Below are positions 32,946 through 44,700 of a stretch of DNA of 64,000 nucleotides, piece by piece. Origin of the DNA: Lepidodermella squamata (Eukaryota; Gastrotricha); NCBI GenBank assembly GCA_047495785.1, contig JBLDXI010000066.1, positions 186,001 through 250,000 on the forward strand. Direction: 5' to 3'. The notes under the pieces are model-generated. The model worked only from the letters and a program-made list of their open reading frames with translations, was not told the origin of the DNA and searched no databases. The number at the start of each line of letters is the position of its first letter. Within the stretch, counting starts at the first letter, position 1. A program made the position numbers and the translations under genes.

Positions 32946-32990
32946 CGGCACTCCGAGACCATTGTCTAAATATCCATTTATTTCTGTTCC

Positions 32991-32996
32991 AATAAA
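32991..32996 (+). terminator. Poly(A) signal AATAAA
   Basis: AATAAA 46 bp after the stop of the second receptor. Confidence 0.7.
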
Positions 32997-33505
32997 CTCA
33001 GAACATTCAGTAATAAATGTGCTGTGATTTCGACGTTGTCACTATTGATTCCCTGTGTGAGGGGAAGGACTTTATTTCAATAATACTCTTCAATAATGTA
33101 CGATTTGGACTGTTAATATTGGAAAAATCATGGTTTTTAACTACTGCTGATGGGAGAAAAGCTCACTTGCTATGACGAATAAAATTGCGGCTGCTAATTA
33201 TGGTAATTTTCGAAAATCAGCGCCTCATATTTGTTGACCAACAAATACTTATTATTCATGTTTCAAGAAAATGAAAGGTCTTGTCACATTGAAACTTGTA
33301 CTGATGTCCACACGTTTCCAGAGTTATAGTTTTTTTCTCCAACTACCCAGCCAACTCTGTGCCAACTTTTTTAAATACAAAAGTGTGCTATCGTTATAAC
33401 AATCAAAGTCAGGATAAAAGATGATTCGCGCCTTTTTCTATTTTTTCTCTGTTAGCTTCGATGAGACCAGTTCGCCATAAATGGTAGGGCCTTGAAAAAA
33501 CGGAC

Positions 33506-33514
33506 GGCACGCGC
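33506..33514 (+). promoter_or_regulatory. Conserved upstream motif GGCACGCGC
   Basis: 78 bp before the ATG at 33592. The same 9-mer precedes the genes at 39187, 45795 and 51071, within a longer block that also shares a cgcc(a/t)tttt element and a downstream ttcattcatt-like element in three of them. Confidence 0.6.
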
Positions 33515-33591
33515 TTATCATCGAGCGATGCCAGAGTAAAAATTTTGCTCTAGAAGCTTATTTATCGATTATTTTGAGAGCAGCACCAGGG

Positions 33592-36500
33592 ATGAGTTCA
33601 CATTTGTCAACGTTACTTTGTTTGGCGGTGATTTTATCGGTGATAACCATATCCAACTCGCAGCAAACTTACAAGCGCTGCTTCTCTCGATTAAATGACG
33701 ATTTCGCTGGTTGTAAAACCAGTTGCTCTTATTTCGAAGAAATTCAGGTGAATTTTTTTGGCAATTTGTCATAAAAAAATAAAATCAGACATCTTTGTCA
33801 CTTTCAGCTCGGGCTTGCTTTGAATAGCGCTGCTAGCTGTGCTTCAGGGGTTGGTTATTTTTTAATCATATTTCATTCTATCCTGTTATTATTCTATTAT
33901 GCCTTATAGAATGCTCGAAGCTGTTTCAATTTCAAGCAAAGCAGCATGCGTTGCATACCCAGAAACTTGGGCTGCTCTGCTGATGAAGTTCAAGTAATGT
34001 TCTATTGATTAGAGATGTGGCATAATTTCCGCTGTTTTTTCCCCATCGCAGACGTATGAGCACATTGGCCAGTCGTTCATGGTGAAGTACGAAGATTGCA
34101 GGAATGATATAAAAAATTTCATGGTTTGTTCACTCATCGCTAGCGTCGTTGAATAACTCGGATGTAGGTTTGCATCCGTTTGATGGTGAATGGTGAGAGG
34201 TGACAGGTAAAATCAAGTGTTTTTGCCTCTTTATTCCCGTTGAAAAGCCGCTTTTTACCTGTCACCTGTAACTTTGAAACAGATGTAAACAAACCTAAAG
34301 CCGAGTTATTCAATGACGCTATCGATATCTCGAAAAATCTAAATAAATACAATGCGAGATTTGTTTGCAGACTCAATCAGCTAATCTATGCGACAAAAAT
34401 GGCGTCCGGCTTTGCATTCCATTCGATGGAGCCTGTCCTAACAATGGGGTGAGTCTATCAACCATGATTCGCCATCTTTGTTTCGCCCGCTGTCGTCCGC
34501 TAATAAAATTCAAAAGTGCTGAACTCTTGAAAATTCTGATTCAAGTATATTCGCTACTAGATGCTCAACTAAGTATAAATTTTGAATAATTGTCCGTAGA
34601 CTAGAAATTGGTGACAATTGGTAATTTGAAGTTGCATTGTTTTTCCACAGACCCGGGTCCGCCCATTTTCGATGATGCAAACTTGCATGAAAGAGCAAAA
34701 CAGTGAGCTTCTTCTTTATTTACCATTTCATTATCTCACTGATCATTCATTCTATTCTCTTCCTATGGATTAGTTGTTAGAAACGAAGACGATTTCAAGC
34801 CGCATTATCGCTGTTTCCTGATCAGCGATCGATCTTTCCTCGGCTGCCAATCTTCAACCTGTAACACTGTTACAGCTACACCGGTAACCCTTTGTTGCAC
34901 TAATTATTGGGTTTTATTGGAGAATTTTCAGGGATTTAGCATGGGCGCTTACGTGGACAAAGCCCACTGCACAGCTGGTGTGAGTTCATGACATTGAAGA
35001 TCGAATCAATTTATTTACTATTTTTTTTAATAATATAAATTCCAGCCCGCTGCTTTGTGCTCGTCAATCAGTGGCAACACGTGCCGCGGCTCATGCAAAG
35101 ATACTGGACTAACACTGGTATGAGGACATTAACTATAGAATCATCAAATTAAAATGTTTGTTAACTTTGAAACAAATCAGGTTGCTACGTTCAACGCCAA
35201 GCCCGATTTCGCTGGGAATTATGCTGACTGCATCGCTGCTCAGGTTAGAATTTTCGAACTGTACGAACTGTACGATTGTCATTCTCTTTTGTTTTTCCAG
35301 CCCCATACACGTTGCCTGGATGAGACTTCGTCTGAACTTGTCAAATGTCAGCCACAAGGCACGTACTGCCCAGATGGAACAATCAGTGGAAAAACCTACA
35401 ACAACTTGAACACCTGCTTGACAAGTGAGCAAAAATTTGAAAACACGTTTTAGGTTTGACAGAAATTAGATTACCCTATCCGCATTCATTGAGATCGGAA
35501 TTGGTAGCTTTGTTTTTGAGGGTGTCAAACAACCAACTGGCCACCCACTGGACAGTCATTCTTGCAGAACTGCGAATGGCCAGTTGGTCGCGTCAGTTGG
35601 TTCGCCTTGTCATTTGCATTGTGCGATCTTTTTGCTCAAATTTGTGTGTGAAAGGCGTATACAACAGCCAACTCGCGTTTCTATTTATTCGCGTGAAAAT
35701 CATTCATAACGGTATTTTTTAGCGTTTAACTAGCCAAACAGCGTGCTGCTTTTTCCAACTCAAAAACATGTAAAACAATTTTCAGAAAAAAAATTACGAA
35801 ATTTGCCGTTAAGAATTTAGAAAACGAGAACAAACATCGATAGCCTCCTTGTTTTCTAATTTCCTGTCTTGAAATAGATTTTCAAAGAAGAGAATTCTGT
35901 CACTTTTAACGATCGCTTTTAATTTTAGCTCCGATGTCGCAAGCCATTCGCAACTCCACTTGAAGCCCAGAAAACTTTGCTCGCGCATTCTAAATTTAGG
36001 CGCAAAATTGTATTGGTTGGGGCTGAGGTTAAAATAAATTAAAGCAGAGATTTGCTATATAATCTTGACCTCTTATACTACATTTTTGTACACAGTCGAA
36101 ACAGGTTCCTGTGAAAACTGCTTTAGCGTGAACCAGCAATGCCTGGAGCCCAATAATTGTACGTGCAAGGCACCGCCGAATCCGCAGTGTGAGTCTAGTG
36201 CCAGCCTTCAGTGTGACATCGTTGTGATTCGGCCCGTTTTTCAAATCTCAAACTGCAATGCTCTTCGCCATATTGGTGATCCTGTATTCAGCTTTGTCGA
36301 GGTGGATCCTGAACAGAACCAAGACTTTCACTTCAGGAAGAGAAGTGGCCTGACTGGCAACTGCAGCTGCAATTGCGTCTCTTTCGAAGCTGTCAATGCC
36401 TGGAACAGATACTTGCGCCAATGGTTGTATAAATTCCAAACTGACTGGTACGATAATTACGCGTTCAAGGGAATGGCTGACGACGTGACATTCTGCGAAA

Positions 36501-37337
36501 GGACTCGAGAAAACGGCTTTGCTTACGAGTCTGTCTTCCGTTCTAATTATTTCATTCATGTCGATGAGAACAACGAAATCGGCCTTCGCCGGAATGACAA
36601 TTCAGCGGATTTCACGGCGCGTTCAACTTTTCTGACAACAGTTATTAGAAAAGGTATAGGTTTGCTACTCGCCCTGATTCCGCAACACCGATCGGAAAAC
36701 TAACATCGAATTTTTAAATGTGCTTTGTCTGCTTGGCAATTCTTGTATTTGAAAGAAATTTCAAATTAATCTTTAAACTCCTAACCATCTTACCTCTTAC
36801 CGAATTCTCTGAAAATTCATTTTCTTGTTTTTGACAGTCATTCCAGGCTCAGGCCAAACATGCTTGGCACCTTCGAATCCACCGTGCCAGGCGCCTAACG
36901 CGTGTGATACCTATGTGATTCGGCCTGTATTTCAAATCACAAGCTGCAACGCTCTTGGCCATCAGGATAATCCTGTATTCAGCTATCCCGAAGCAAATCC
37001 TGATTCGAATCAAAACTTTCAATGGAAGAAAGTACGTGGCCTCGGAGGCAATTGCTCTTCTTTCCAATCTGTCAACATGCCGGGTTATTACTTACGTCAC
37101 GCCTACTTCAAGGTCGCTATTTCCTTGTACAATGGCACTTATCTCGAAAAGGCTGCCATCGCTAGAGATGCGACATTCTGCGAAAGGACTCGCGAAAGCG
37201 GCGTTGCTTACGAGCCTACGAACTATCCTAATTACTTCCTTTATGTCGACACGAACAACGAAGTTCAAATTCGCCAGTTTGACCCTTCTCCGGATTACGC
37301 GATGCGCACCACCTTCCTGGCAACAATTATCCACTAA
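33592..37337 (+). CDS. Secreted double Cys-rich domain + two AbfB domains (652 aa)
   Basis: Exons: 33592-33747, 33808-33849, 33910-33993, 34052-34123, 34371-34448, 34651-34702, 34774-34883, 34932-34979, 35046-35117, 35181-35243, 35301-35424, 36096-36653, 36838-37337 (1959 nt, 653 codons). The start is the ATG before the hydrophobic SHLSTLLCLAVILSV. Domains: signal peptide, Cys A, Cys B, AbfB-1, AbfB-2. AbfB-1 reads YLRQW where all other copies have an RH pair, so its second sugar site may be lost; it keeps DDVTFCER. AbfB-2 keeps YLRH and RDATFCER. The second exon uses a weak donor (GTTGGT). The 671-bp intron 35425-36095 has no clear element. Poly(A) signal 37530-37535. Confidence 0.92.
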
Positions 37338-37529
37338 GCAAAGAAGGATGGAAGTAATATTGACAAAATTATCGAGTGAACAATCAAATAATCATGAAAA
37401 ACTATGTTATCATTTTGTTAGAGTTGAGAGCGAGTGCGTGTTACTTGAATATAACGTGAAATGAACTGCTTTTTGAGAGATATTAGTTGGCTGATTAAAT
37501 GTGCTGCAACAATTATTTAAGAAATTCAA

Positions 37530-37535
37530 AATAAA
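37530..37535 (+). terminator. Poly(A) signal AATAAA
   Basis: AATAAA about 195 bp after the stop at 37335-37337. Confidence 0.65.
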
Positions 37536-37675
37536 ACGTATTCATGATGGCTTATTGTTTATTGAATGGAACTCTTAATCCCAGGGTTCGAGCCCCACAT
37601 CGGGCGGCAATCAACGTTTTTTTTAGCAATTTTCTCAAAAAATTGGCTCGCAACCTATGGGCCGCAAAAGAGTAA

Positions 37676-37747
37676 CTCCTTGGCAGGGAATCGAACCCTG
37701 GTCTCCCGCGTGACAGGCGGGGATACTAACCACTATACTACCAAGGA
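37676..37747 (-). tRNA. tRNA-Asp (GTC)
   Basis: 72 nt on the minus strand. Acceptor TCCTTGG pairs with CCAAGGA, discriminator G. The anticodon loop carries GTC within CCTGTCACG, and the T loop is GGTTCGATTCC. The A box and B box are intact. No intron. Confidence 0.95.
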
Positions 37748-37845
37748 TTTTGGTGAGATGGAATCTGTTGGCAGCGCTTTTGAATTTCAGCGCTTCATTG
37801 CTCGCCTGGTGCTGCTCGAAGCTTTTATGCAAAAACAGGGTCGCT

Positions 37846-37916
37846 TGCATCGGCCGGGAATCGAACCCGGGCCTCCCGCGTGGCAGGCGAGAATTCTACC
37901 ACTGAACCACCGATGC
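37846..37916 (-). tRNA. tRNA-Gly (GCC)
   Basis: 71 nt on the minus strand. Acceptor GCATCGG pairs with CCGATGC, discriminator A. The anticodon is GCC in CTGCCACG, and the T arm is CCGGGTTCGATTCCCGG. All stems are perfect. Confidence 0.96.
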
Positions 37917-38002
37917 CGCTATAATGGCATTACTTGTTGAAGGCTATTTATTGTATGCCTATTTTGTAATGCCGCCGCTTCAGTTATTATATCAAAAAGC
38001 TT

Positions 38003-38074
38003 GGGCCCGTTCGGGAATTGAACCTGAGACCTCTCGCACCCGAAGCGCGAATCATACCCCTAGACCAACGAGCC
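38003..38074 (-). tRNA. tRNA-Pro (CGG), slightly decayed
   Basis: 72 nt on the minus strand starting GGCTCGTTGGTCTAGGGG, anticodon CGG in CTTCGGGTG. The anticodon stem has a G-A mismatch and the T stem an A-C mismatch, and the acceptor has one T-G wobble. It may be weakly functional or a tRNA pseudogene. Confidence 0.8.
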
Positions 38075-38145
38075 TGTGTTGGAAAGTCATCGTGGGCTGT
38101 AGGCATTCCAATCAGTATAGGCCTGAAACGAAGCAAAACGTTATA

Positions 38146-38218
38146 CGCCGAGACCCGGGATCGAACCAGGGACCTTTAGATCTTCAGTCTAACGCTCTCC
38201 CAACTGAGCTATCTCGGC
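38146..38218 (-). tRNA. tRNA-Phe (GAA)
   Basis: 73 nt on the minus strand. Acceptor GCCGAGA pairs with TCTCGGC; anticodon GAA in ACTGAAGAT; T arm GGTTCGATCC. The discriminator base is G instead of the usual A for Phe. Confidence 0.92.
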
Positions 38219-39063
38219 TTGATGGCGCCTTTTCTGTGGACGCTAAGTCGAATTTCCCTGTCGACGGCGCGTTGATGGCCGAATTCCCATGTAAGAAAAA
38301 ATTCCGATAAAGCCTTTCCACAGGATGATGCCATTCAACTCAAAATGCCACTCCAAATACCATTTTTCAAAAATGTGAATTTCTGAATAAGTCGCGGGCA
38401 GCATTTTCGTCATCGATTTTCTCTCTCGAAACCCATTCTAACGGAAATTTGAGGAAGGTTTACCCCAGACTAGATTTATCGACTGTCGAAGTTATTCAAA
38501 ACAATCGAGGCAAAACAAAGTTTGCGCATTCTTGAATTCATGACAGTTTTATTTTCAATCTAGATTGACAAAACAGCCGGCTAAATTTTCATTGTCATCC
38601 CCGGCGTGGCCGAGCTGAACATTGCTTTAGGCTTCAGGCTTTTAGCAATGACATCTATGACTTCACTTCGCGAACAAACTTAAAATGTGGTCCAGACACC
38701 CTAAATTATGAAAAAGTAATAGCGAGGAGAGGATTTTGTGAAGAAACGATTTAAAAAAATAACAGGCGTAACAGGAGTCACGTGGAATGACGTGGAATCC
38801 CTTGTGACCAAAATATTATGGCCACCGTAGCCACCTGTTACCAAAATCACGTGCGCGCGCCATTCATTTCTTTCAAAACAACAACACGTCGTTCTAACGC
38901 AAAAAAACAATTCAGCGATAATGATATAAACAATTATCGTCCCGTTATAGTTTTTTGTTATTTTTTAATACAACCCAATTTCAAATTTAATCGCGTGTCA
39001 TCGTTCAAACATCGTGTCGAACAAATGAGCTCGCTAAAAATAGCGGCGCCGCGAAAAACGGGC

Positions 39064-39072
39064 GGCACGCGC
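39064..39072 (+). promoter_or_regulatory. Conserved upstream motif GGCACGCGC
   Basis: 115 bp before the ATG at 39187, followed like the copies at 45674 and 50945 by a cttcattcatt-type element. Confidence 0.6.
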
Positions 39073-39186
39073 GTGAAATCCACGATAAAAAACAAGCAAA
39101 TTAAAGAAATAATTTCAACTACACCTTCATTCATTCGTTTTTCGTTTTCGGGAATTTCAGCCTTATCGATAAATTAAGCAACCGCG

Positions 39187-42046
39187 ATGAGGTCGCATGT
39201 TTCAACGTTATTTTATTTGGCGGTTATTTTATCGGCAATAACGATCACCAACTCGCAGCAAACTTACAAGCGCTGCTTCTCTCGATTCAATGACGATTTC
39301 GCTGGTTGTAAAACGAGTTGTTCATATTTCGAAGAAATTCAGGTGAATCCATTGATAATTTTTCCTTTAATATTAAAATTCTGTCAAACAATTTTTAGCT
39401 CGGCCTTGCTTTGAATAGCGCTGCTGCATGCGCCGAAGGAGTTGGTTTTTTTATTGTATTTTTTATGTTTAATTTGTTTATCTTAATTTGCCTTACAGAA
39501 CGCTCGAAGCTGTTTCAATTACAAGCAAACCAGCATGAGATGCATCCCTAGGAACTTGGGCTGCTCGGCAGCTGATGAAGTCCTGGTAGGGTTCAATGTC
39601 GTTGAAAATTGAGTACAAATTACAAATACCACTGTTTTCCTCCATCAGACAGAGGAGTACATTGGCCAGTCGTTCATTGTGAGGTACGAGGTTTGCAGAA
39701 ATGACACCAAAAATTTCATGGTTTGTTTGTTTGGTCTCAAAAACTAAAGCAAACTAATACATTTTATTTTCAGTCTCAGCCAGCTTATCTGTGCGACAAA
39801 AACGGCGCCCGGCTATGCATACCGATCAATGGAACTTGCCCAAATGGCGGGGTGAGTCTGTCATTCGGGATTTCAATCGCATTAAATAAATTCAAAAAAT
39901 TAAACTTAAAGTTCGTTTATCATTCCAAGATAGAATTACACTAAGTTCATTTATTAAAATGTTAGCGAATTCCTGTTCCCTGTTCCCACAGACTCGTCTC
40001 CGCAAATTCCCGACGATGCGAGCTTGTATGAGACAGCAGAACAGTGAGTTGCCTTACCATTGATTATTATCTCAGTAATCATCCTAATCCTAACGTTAGT
40101 AAGCAGAAACGAAAACGATTTCAAGCCGCACTACCGCTGTTTCCGGATCAGCGATCGATTTTTCCTCGGCTGCCAATCGACAACATGTGACACTGTTACA
40201 GCTACACCGGTAATTATCTGCTTCAGCGATTATTGGATTTTATTAAAAGTGTTGAATTTTCCAGGGCTTCAGCATGGGCACTTACGTGGACAAAGCACAC
40301 TGCACAGTTGGCGTGAGTTCATGTCATTGACGATCGAAGCAATTTATTTTTACTATTTTTTGTAAATAAAATAAATTCCAGCCCGCTGCTCTGTGCTCGT
40401 CAATCAGTGGAAACACATGCCGAGGTTCATGCAGCAGTCCCGGACTAACACTGGTATGAAGATATTAACAACAGCATGGGCAAATTACAATTGTTAATAT
40501 TTCTTTAAATTTAAGGTTGCTACGTTCAAAGCCAAGCCCGACTTCGCTGGTAATTATGCTGACTGCATTGCTGCTCAGGTTTGAATTATTTTTGGATTTT
40601 ATGATTTTTTATTAAGCTATTCTGAATTTATTTCCAGCCCCATACCCAGTGCCTGGATCCGAATTCGTTTGGATTCGTCAAATGTCAACCACAAGGCACG
40701 AGCTGCCCAGCCGGAACAGTCAGTGGAAACACCTACAGCAACTTGAACGATTGCTTGACAAGTGAGTGAATTTGCAATGCTTCGTATAATCTCTAGAACA
40801 AACCTAACTCTTCAGCTCAAAAAATAGAATATTAATGAGATCTCTCGGTCTTTTCTATAAACGATCATTCTTTTTATCGAACAGTCTTCTGTCCCAACTG
40901 CACTGCCTCGAACCTTCAATGCCTGCAGCCCAACACGTGTACGTGCAAGCCCCCAGCGAATCCCCAGTGCACGGCCAGTGCCACTCTTCAGTGTGACGTT
41001 GTCGTGATTCGGCCTGTCTTTCCACTTCCAACCTGCAGCGCTCTTCGCCACGACGGTGATCCTGTAGTCAACTATGATGCCGAGCCAAATCCTGAACAAA
41101 ACCAAGACTTTCAGTTCAGAAAGAGAAGTGGCCTGCTCGGCGACGCCTGCACTTGCAACTGCGTCTCCTTCGAATCCGTCAATGGCTTCAACAAATACCT
41201 ACGTCACTCGTCGTACAAGTTGAAAATTGACTGGTACGATAACGTCGTCAGCCCTGGGGTCGTTAACGATGTGACATTCTGCGAACGTACTCGAACAAAC
41301 GGCGTTGCTTACGAGGCTGTCAACTTTCCAAATTTCTTCATTCATGTCGATGCGAATAATGAAATCGGCCTTCGCCGGAATGACAATTCAGCGGATTTCA
41401 CGTCGCGTTCCACTTTTGTGGAAACGGTTGTTAAAATAGGTGGGTAGCATTGTTGGGTGAGACATGTTTGTACATGTATATAGGAAAGCTTTTGTAACAT
41501 TAGATCAAGGAATTTTCGCAAGTTTTCAGACTACTTATTTCCTTGTTTTGAATAGATATCCCGGGTTCGGGCCAAACATGCCCGGCACCTTCGAATCCTC
41601 GTTGCCAGGCGCCTAGCAAGTGTGACACCTATGTCATTCGGCCTGCTTTCCAAGTCACAAGCTGCAACGCTCTTGGCCATCAAGGCGATGTCGTTGGTAG
41701 CTATCTCGAACAAAATCCCGATTCGAATCAAAGCTTTCAATGGAAGAGAGTACGTGGCCTGACAGGCACTTGCTATTCTTTCAAGTCCGTCAACAGTGCT
41801 GGTCATTACATACGCCACACCTACTTCAAGGTCGTGATTTCCACGTACAACAACAATGCGGGCGTCGCTAGAGATGCGACATTCTGTGAAAAGGCTCGTC
41901 AAAACGGCACTGTTGCCTACGAGGCTGTCAACTACCCGAATTACTTCATCTATGTCGACACGAACAACGAAGTCCAACTGCGCCAGTTTGATCCTTCACC
42001 GGATTTCGCGATGCGAACCACCTTCCTCGCAACAATTATCCACTGA
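39187..42046 (+). CDS. Secreted double Cys-rich domain + two AbfB domains (649 aa)
   Basis: Exons: 39187-39342, 39399-39440, 39499-39585, 39649-39720, 39774-39851, 39992-40043, 40100-40209, 40265-40312, 40382-40453, 40516-40578, 40638-40761, 40885-41439, 41556-42046 (1950 nt, 650 codons). Start: ATG before SHVSTLFYLAVILSA. Cys A and B each keep 12 cysteines. Exon 3 has one extra Ala codon (CSAADEV), shared with the next two genes. AbfB-1 has YLRHSS, NDVTFCER and FFIHVD; AbfB-2 has YIRHTY, RDATFCEK and YFIYVD. Exon 7 starts at a shifted sequence (TAAGCAGA, not TTGTCAGA) but stays in frame. Poly(A) signal 42270-42275. Confidence 0.92.
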
Positions 42047-42269
42047 GCAAAGAAGCGTTAATTTATTGACAGACTATAATCAAGTGAACAATCAAATGAT
42101 GTTAAATTGTGTTATCAATTTGTTAGAGTTGAGAGCGATTACATGCTGATTGAATATAACGCTGCGTTTTCAGTGTTATTCAAATTAGCTGAAATTATTT
42201 ATTTATTTATTTATTTGCTGACGAAATTTGCTGAGATGCTATCTAATAGCTATCTAAAGATTGTAAAAT

Positions 42270-42275
42270 AATAAA
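42270..42275 (+). terminator. Poly(A) signal AATAAA
   Basis: AATAAA about 225 bp after the stop at 42044-42046. Confidence 0.6.
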
Positions 42276-42295
42276 CTAATTTATTTTGGCTTTAT

Positions 42296-42560
42296 TTATA
42301 GTTGTCCCTTCCCCGATATGAACGTGAACCTTTCAGGCTTAAATTCCCCCATTTTTTCGGCATTCATCACCCGGTGAAGTTGTAGGAAATGAGTAAATTA
42401 GGATCAATAGTGACAGTACCTGCCGCATAATAGCATCACTCAGGGCAAGCGGGATGTCGTTGCTCGGCTGGGCAAGGAAGTGGACGGTTGCGATTTTGAC
42501 TGCATCGACGATAGAGTGGCCGGCAGAGCGACTTGTAGCCTTGTAGCCTGAGTCGCACCG
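42296..42560 (-). other. Possible 3' coding exons of an unidentified minus-strand gene
   Basis: The minus strand at about 42540-42420 reads GHSIVDAVKIATVHFLAQP then DAIMRQ before a GTACTG donor-like site. At about 42370-42296 it reads VMNAEKMGEFKPERFTF and stops, with AATAAA just downstream. No AG acceptor is visible between them, so the two pieces cannot be joined with confidence. Product unknown. Confidence 0.3.
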
Positions 42561-43224
42561 ACGCGACATCGCTCCCTAATTTCTGCCTAACATTACATAT
42601 CACCAATCGGGCCGATTGTAACGGCAAGCTGGGTCCATTTCCCAAAATCCCAAATTGATTGATTCGGGTAGAGGACATCACAAGGGGCGTGCTCGTCATT
42701 TTTCTACAATTTTTTACAGAAATCAGAACAAGCTTCATCAGCGAAAAATAGCTTTACAATTACAAATAAAACTGATTTTGGTGATTAATTAATTAAGTCG
42801 AAATTGAAGCTGTTTTTTAGGGTAGCTCGCAGGCAGCTCGCGTCATCATGGTCCAGATTTCTGTACTTGGACGATTTTTGCTGAATTTCCTATGAATTTT
42901 AAAAAGGGTCCTCCTTCGCAGAACCAACTTTTGGAATTGTCTAGTGGCCTGACATCACTTTTCGGATATTTCTTGCGGGTCAAGAGTGACTACAAAAATT
43001 ATAAAGAAATCACCAGCCGAAAGCATATTTGGTTCCGTAAAATTGGTTCCGCTAAAAGATGTATTCTGTATTTAAAATAACGGCATCTGGTTATAACGGT
43101 CAATTAGGCATATTTTACGAACAATTTTTTTTTTCAATTTACCTGAAAAATTCGAAACAAATTACCAACGTCTTCCTTGTGAAACCCGCTGCCTGAATCG
43201 ACCAATATTCAGAAAAAATCACAT

Positions 43225-43410
43225 TATAGCGTGTCCCTTAAGTTGAAATAGCATAGAAAAAATACATACAAAAGGATTCAGAAACTCTTAAATGAGAGCC
43301 GACGTCTCATGGCCAGAATTTTTTTAATAAATTAAAAAAAAATAAATCACGAGAATGGTAGGTAATCAAGTATGTCACTCGTTAATTGGATTAAAACAGA
43401 TCGCACAAAT
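43225..43410. repeat. Dispersed repeat, inverted copy at 59455-59620
   Basis: ggattcagaaactcttaaatgag and cgagaatggtaggta with a gcgtgtccct end match the reverse complement of 59455-59620 (catttagagtttctgaatcc-like, accattctcg). Probably ends of an uncharacterised DNA transposon; related gtgtcccagaag motifs occur at about 57730 and 59230. Confidence 0.6.
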
Positions 43411-44459
43411 TAGATCCAAACCGGCAAAACACCGAAAATACCTGGCACGTGCTTAACGAAAATTATGCAAAATAGCAGTAGCAGTGAGGAACATTTTGAT
43501 TGAAAAATATCTGATTTAAAGCACTAAAAATAAGTTTTCGCAAAGTTTTGATTGAATTAAAAAATCGAATCGAATTCCGGAAAGTCCAAATTTTAAGAAT
43601 TGGGGGACCACATTTTTTTCCCAGAAAAATATTTTTTTCTTCAGAAATTATTTTTAGTAGAAAGGCCTTTTTCCGCCAGAAAGCCCATTTTTGTTAACAT
43701 AAAACTGCGAAATTGCATAAAAATTGTAATAAAAAGTTGAGCAAAGCAAATGACCCTGCGATTCCTTTCTCATTTTATATAAATTATAAAAAAAATGGAA
43801 AAATTACACGAGATGAAGAAATAAATACTCGCATTGGCGCAAATGTTCCAAATTAGTGCTAATTTTCAGAAATAATTAAGCGAAAATTGATCTCTGATTC
43901 TTTCCAATTTCGAATTTTTTATTTCAGCTACATGGTGCCCTAAGCTAATTAGAAAAATTATCGTTGATGGGTTTGGCTGATATCGGGAAAATCTCTGATT
44001 TGTAAAATTGATACCTGTAATCGATATCGGCTCTAAAAGTAATCCGACCGCTCATAGCGCCAAATACGCGTAATATGAAGGTCTATCGGTTGGGCATGAT
44101 AAAAAAATTTGAAATTCGAAAATTTGTAAATGTCTAGTGAAGACAAGAAACTCGAAAAACCTTATTATACCTAGAGGGAAATTTAGTGCTGGAACCCTGA
44201 AATTTTCCAACAATATCAGCGTTAATTTGCCGATTAGCAAAAAGCAAACGAATGGACGTTATATCAACAGTAATAGCGATCACTGGTTGAATATTATTTT
44301 GAAATAATAACTAGACACGTGGCTTGTTGAAATTAACTTATTGGGAATAGACATCTATTGTCTGCGCTGTTTCGCGTTACAGTTTATTCACAGTGAAATT
44401 GTCCAACCTGATTTTTTTGCAAATTGTTTTATCAACAGCTTGTCATCATTCGAATAATT

Positions 44460-44700
44460 AATGTCAGGGGTCATCATGGCGCCATGATACGCGCCTCTGC
44501 CAACTTTTCTGTCTGACCTCTGTTGTGGCCAGGTCGAAAAAAATGACCCAGCCAAAAAAATAGCTGCACCCAATGAAAAAACCTGCATAGACGGGCACGC
44601 GCGCGTTGAATGAAGCAATGTCGGGGTAAAAAATATCGCATACATATCAAAAAAAAGGATGACAATAACCTTCATTTATTCGAATTTTATTTTCGAGAAT
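44460..44700 (+). promoter_or_regulatory. Orphan array-type promoter block
   Basis: Has the GGCACGCGC motif (44594-44602), an upstream atggcgcc element, a tgtggccaggtcgaaaa element and a downstream ccttcatttatt element in the same order as the promoters of array genes, but no array-type first exon follows. Probably a duplicated promoter of the gene at 45795 or a remnant of a lost gene. Confidence 0.5.

Larger units (their letters stand above)
32946..33591. other. Intergenic region with array-type promoter
   Basis: Receptor 3' UTR (AATAAA at 32991-32996), then the promoter block of the next array gene including GGCACGCGC. No other gene. Confidence 0.6.
37338..39186. other. Intergenic region with tRNA cluster
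   Basis: Poly(A) region of the upstream gene, four minus-strand tRNA genes between 37676 and 38218, then about 970 bp without genes except the GGCACGCGC motif of the next array gene. Confidence 0.7.

Noticed and set aside
38601-38690. tRNA-like sequence (GGCGTGGCCGAGC..) on the plus strand
   Set aside because: It has an A-box-like start but no matching acceptor stem, no GTTCGA B box and no clear anticodon arm, so it is at most a tRNA-derived relic.
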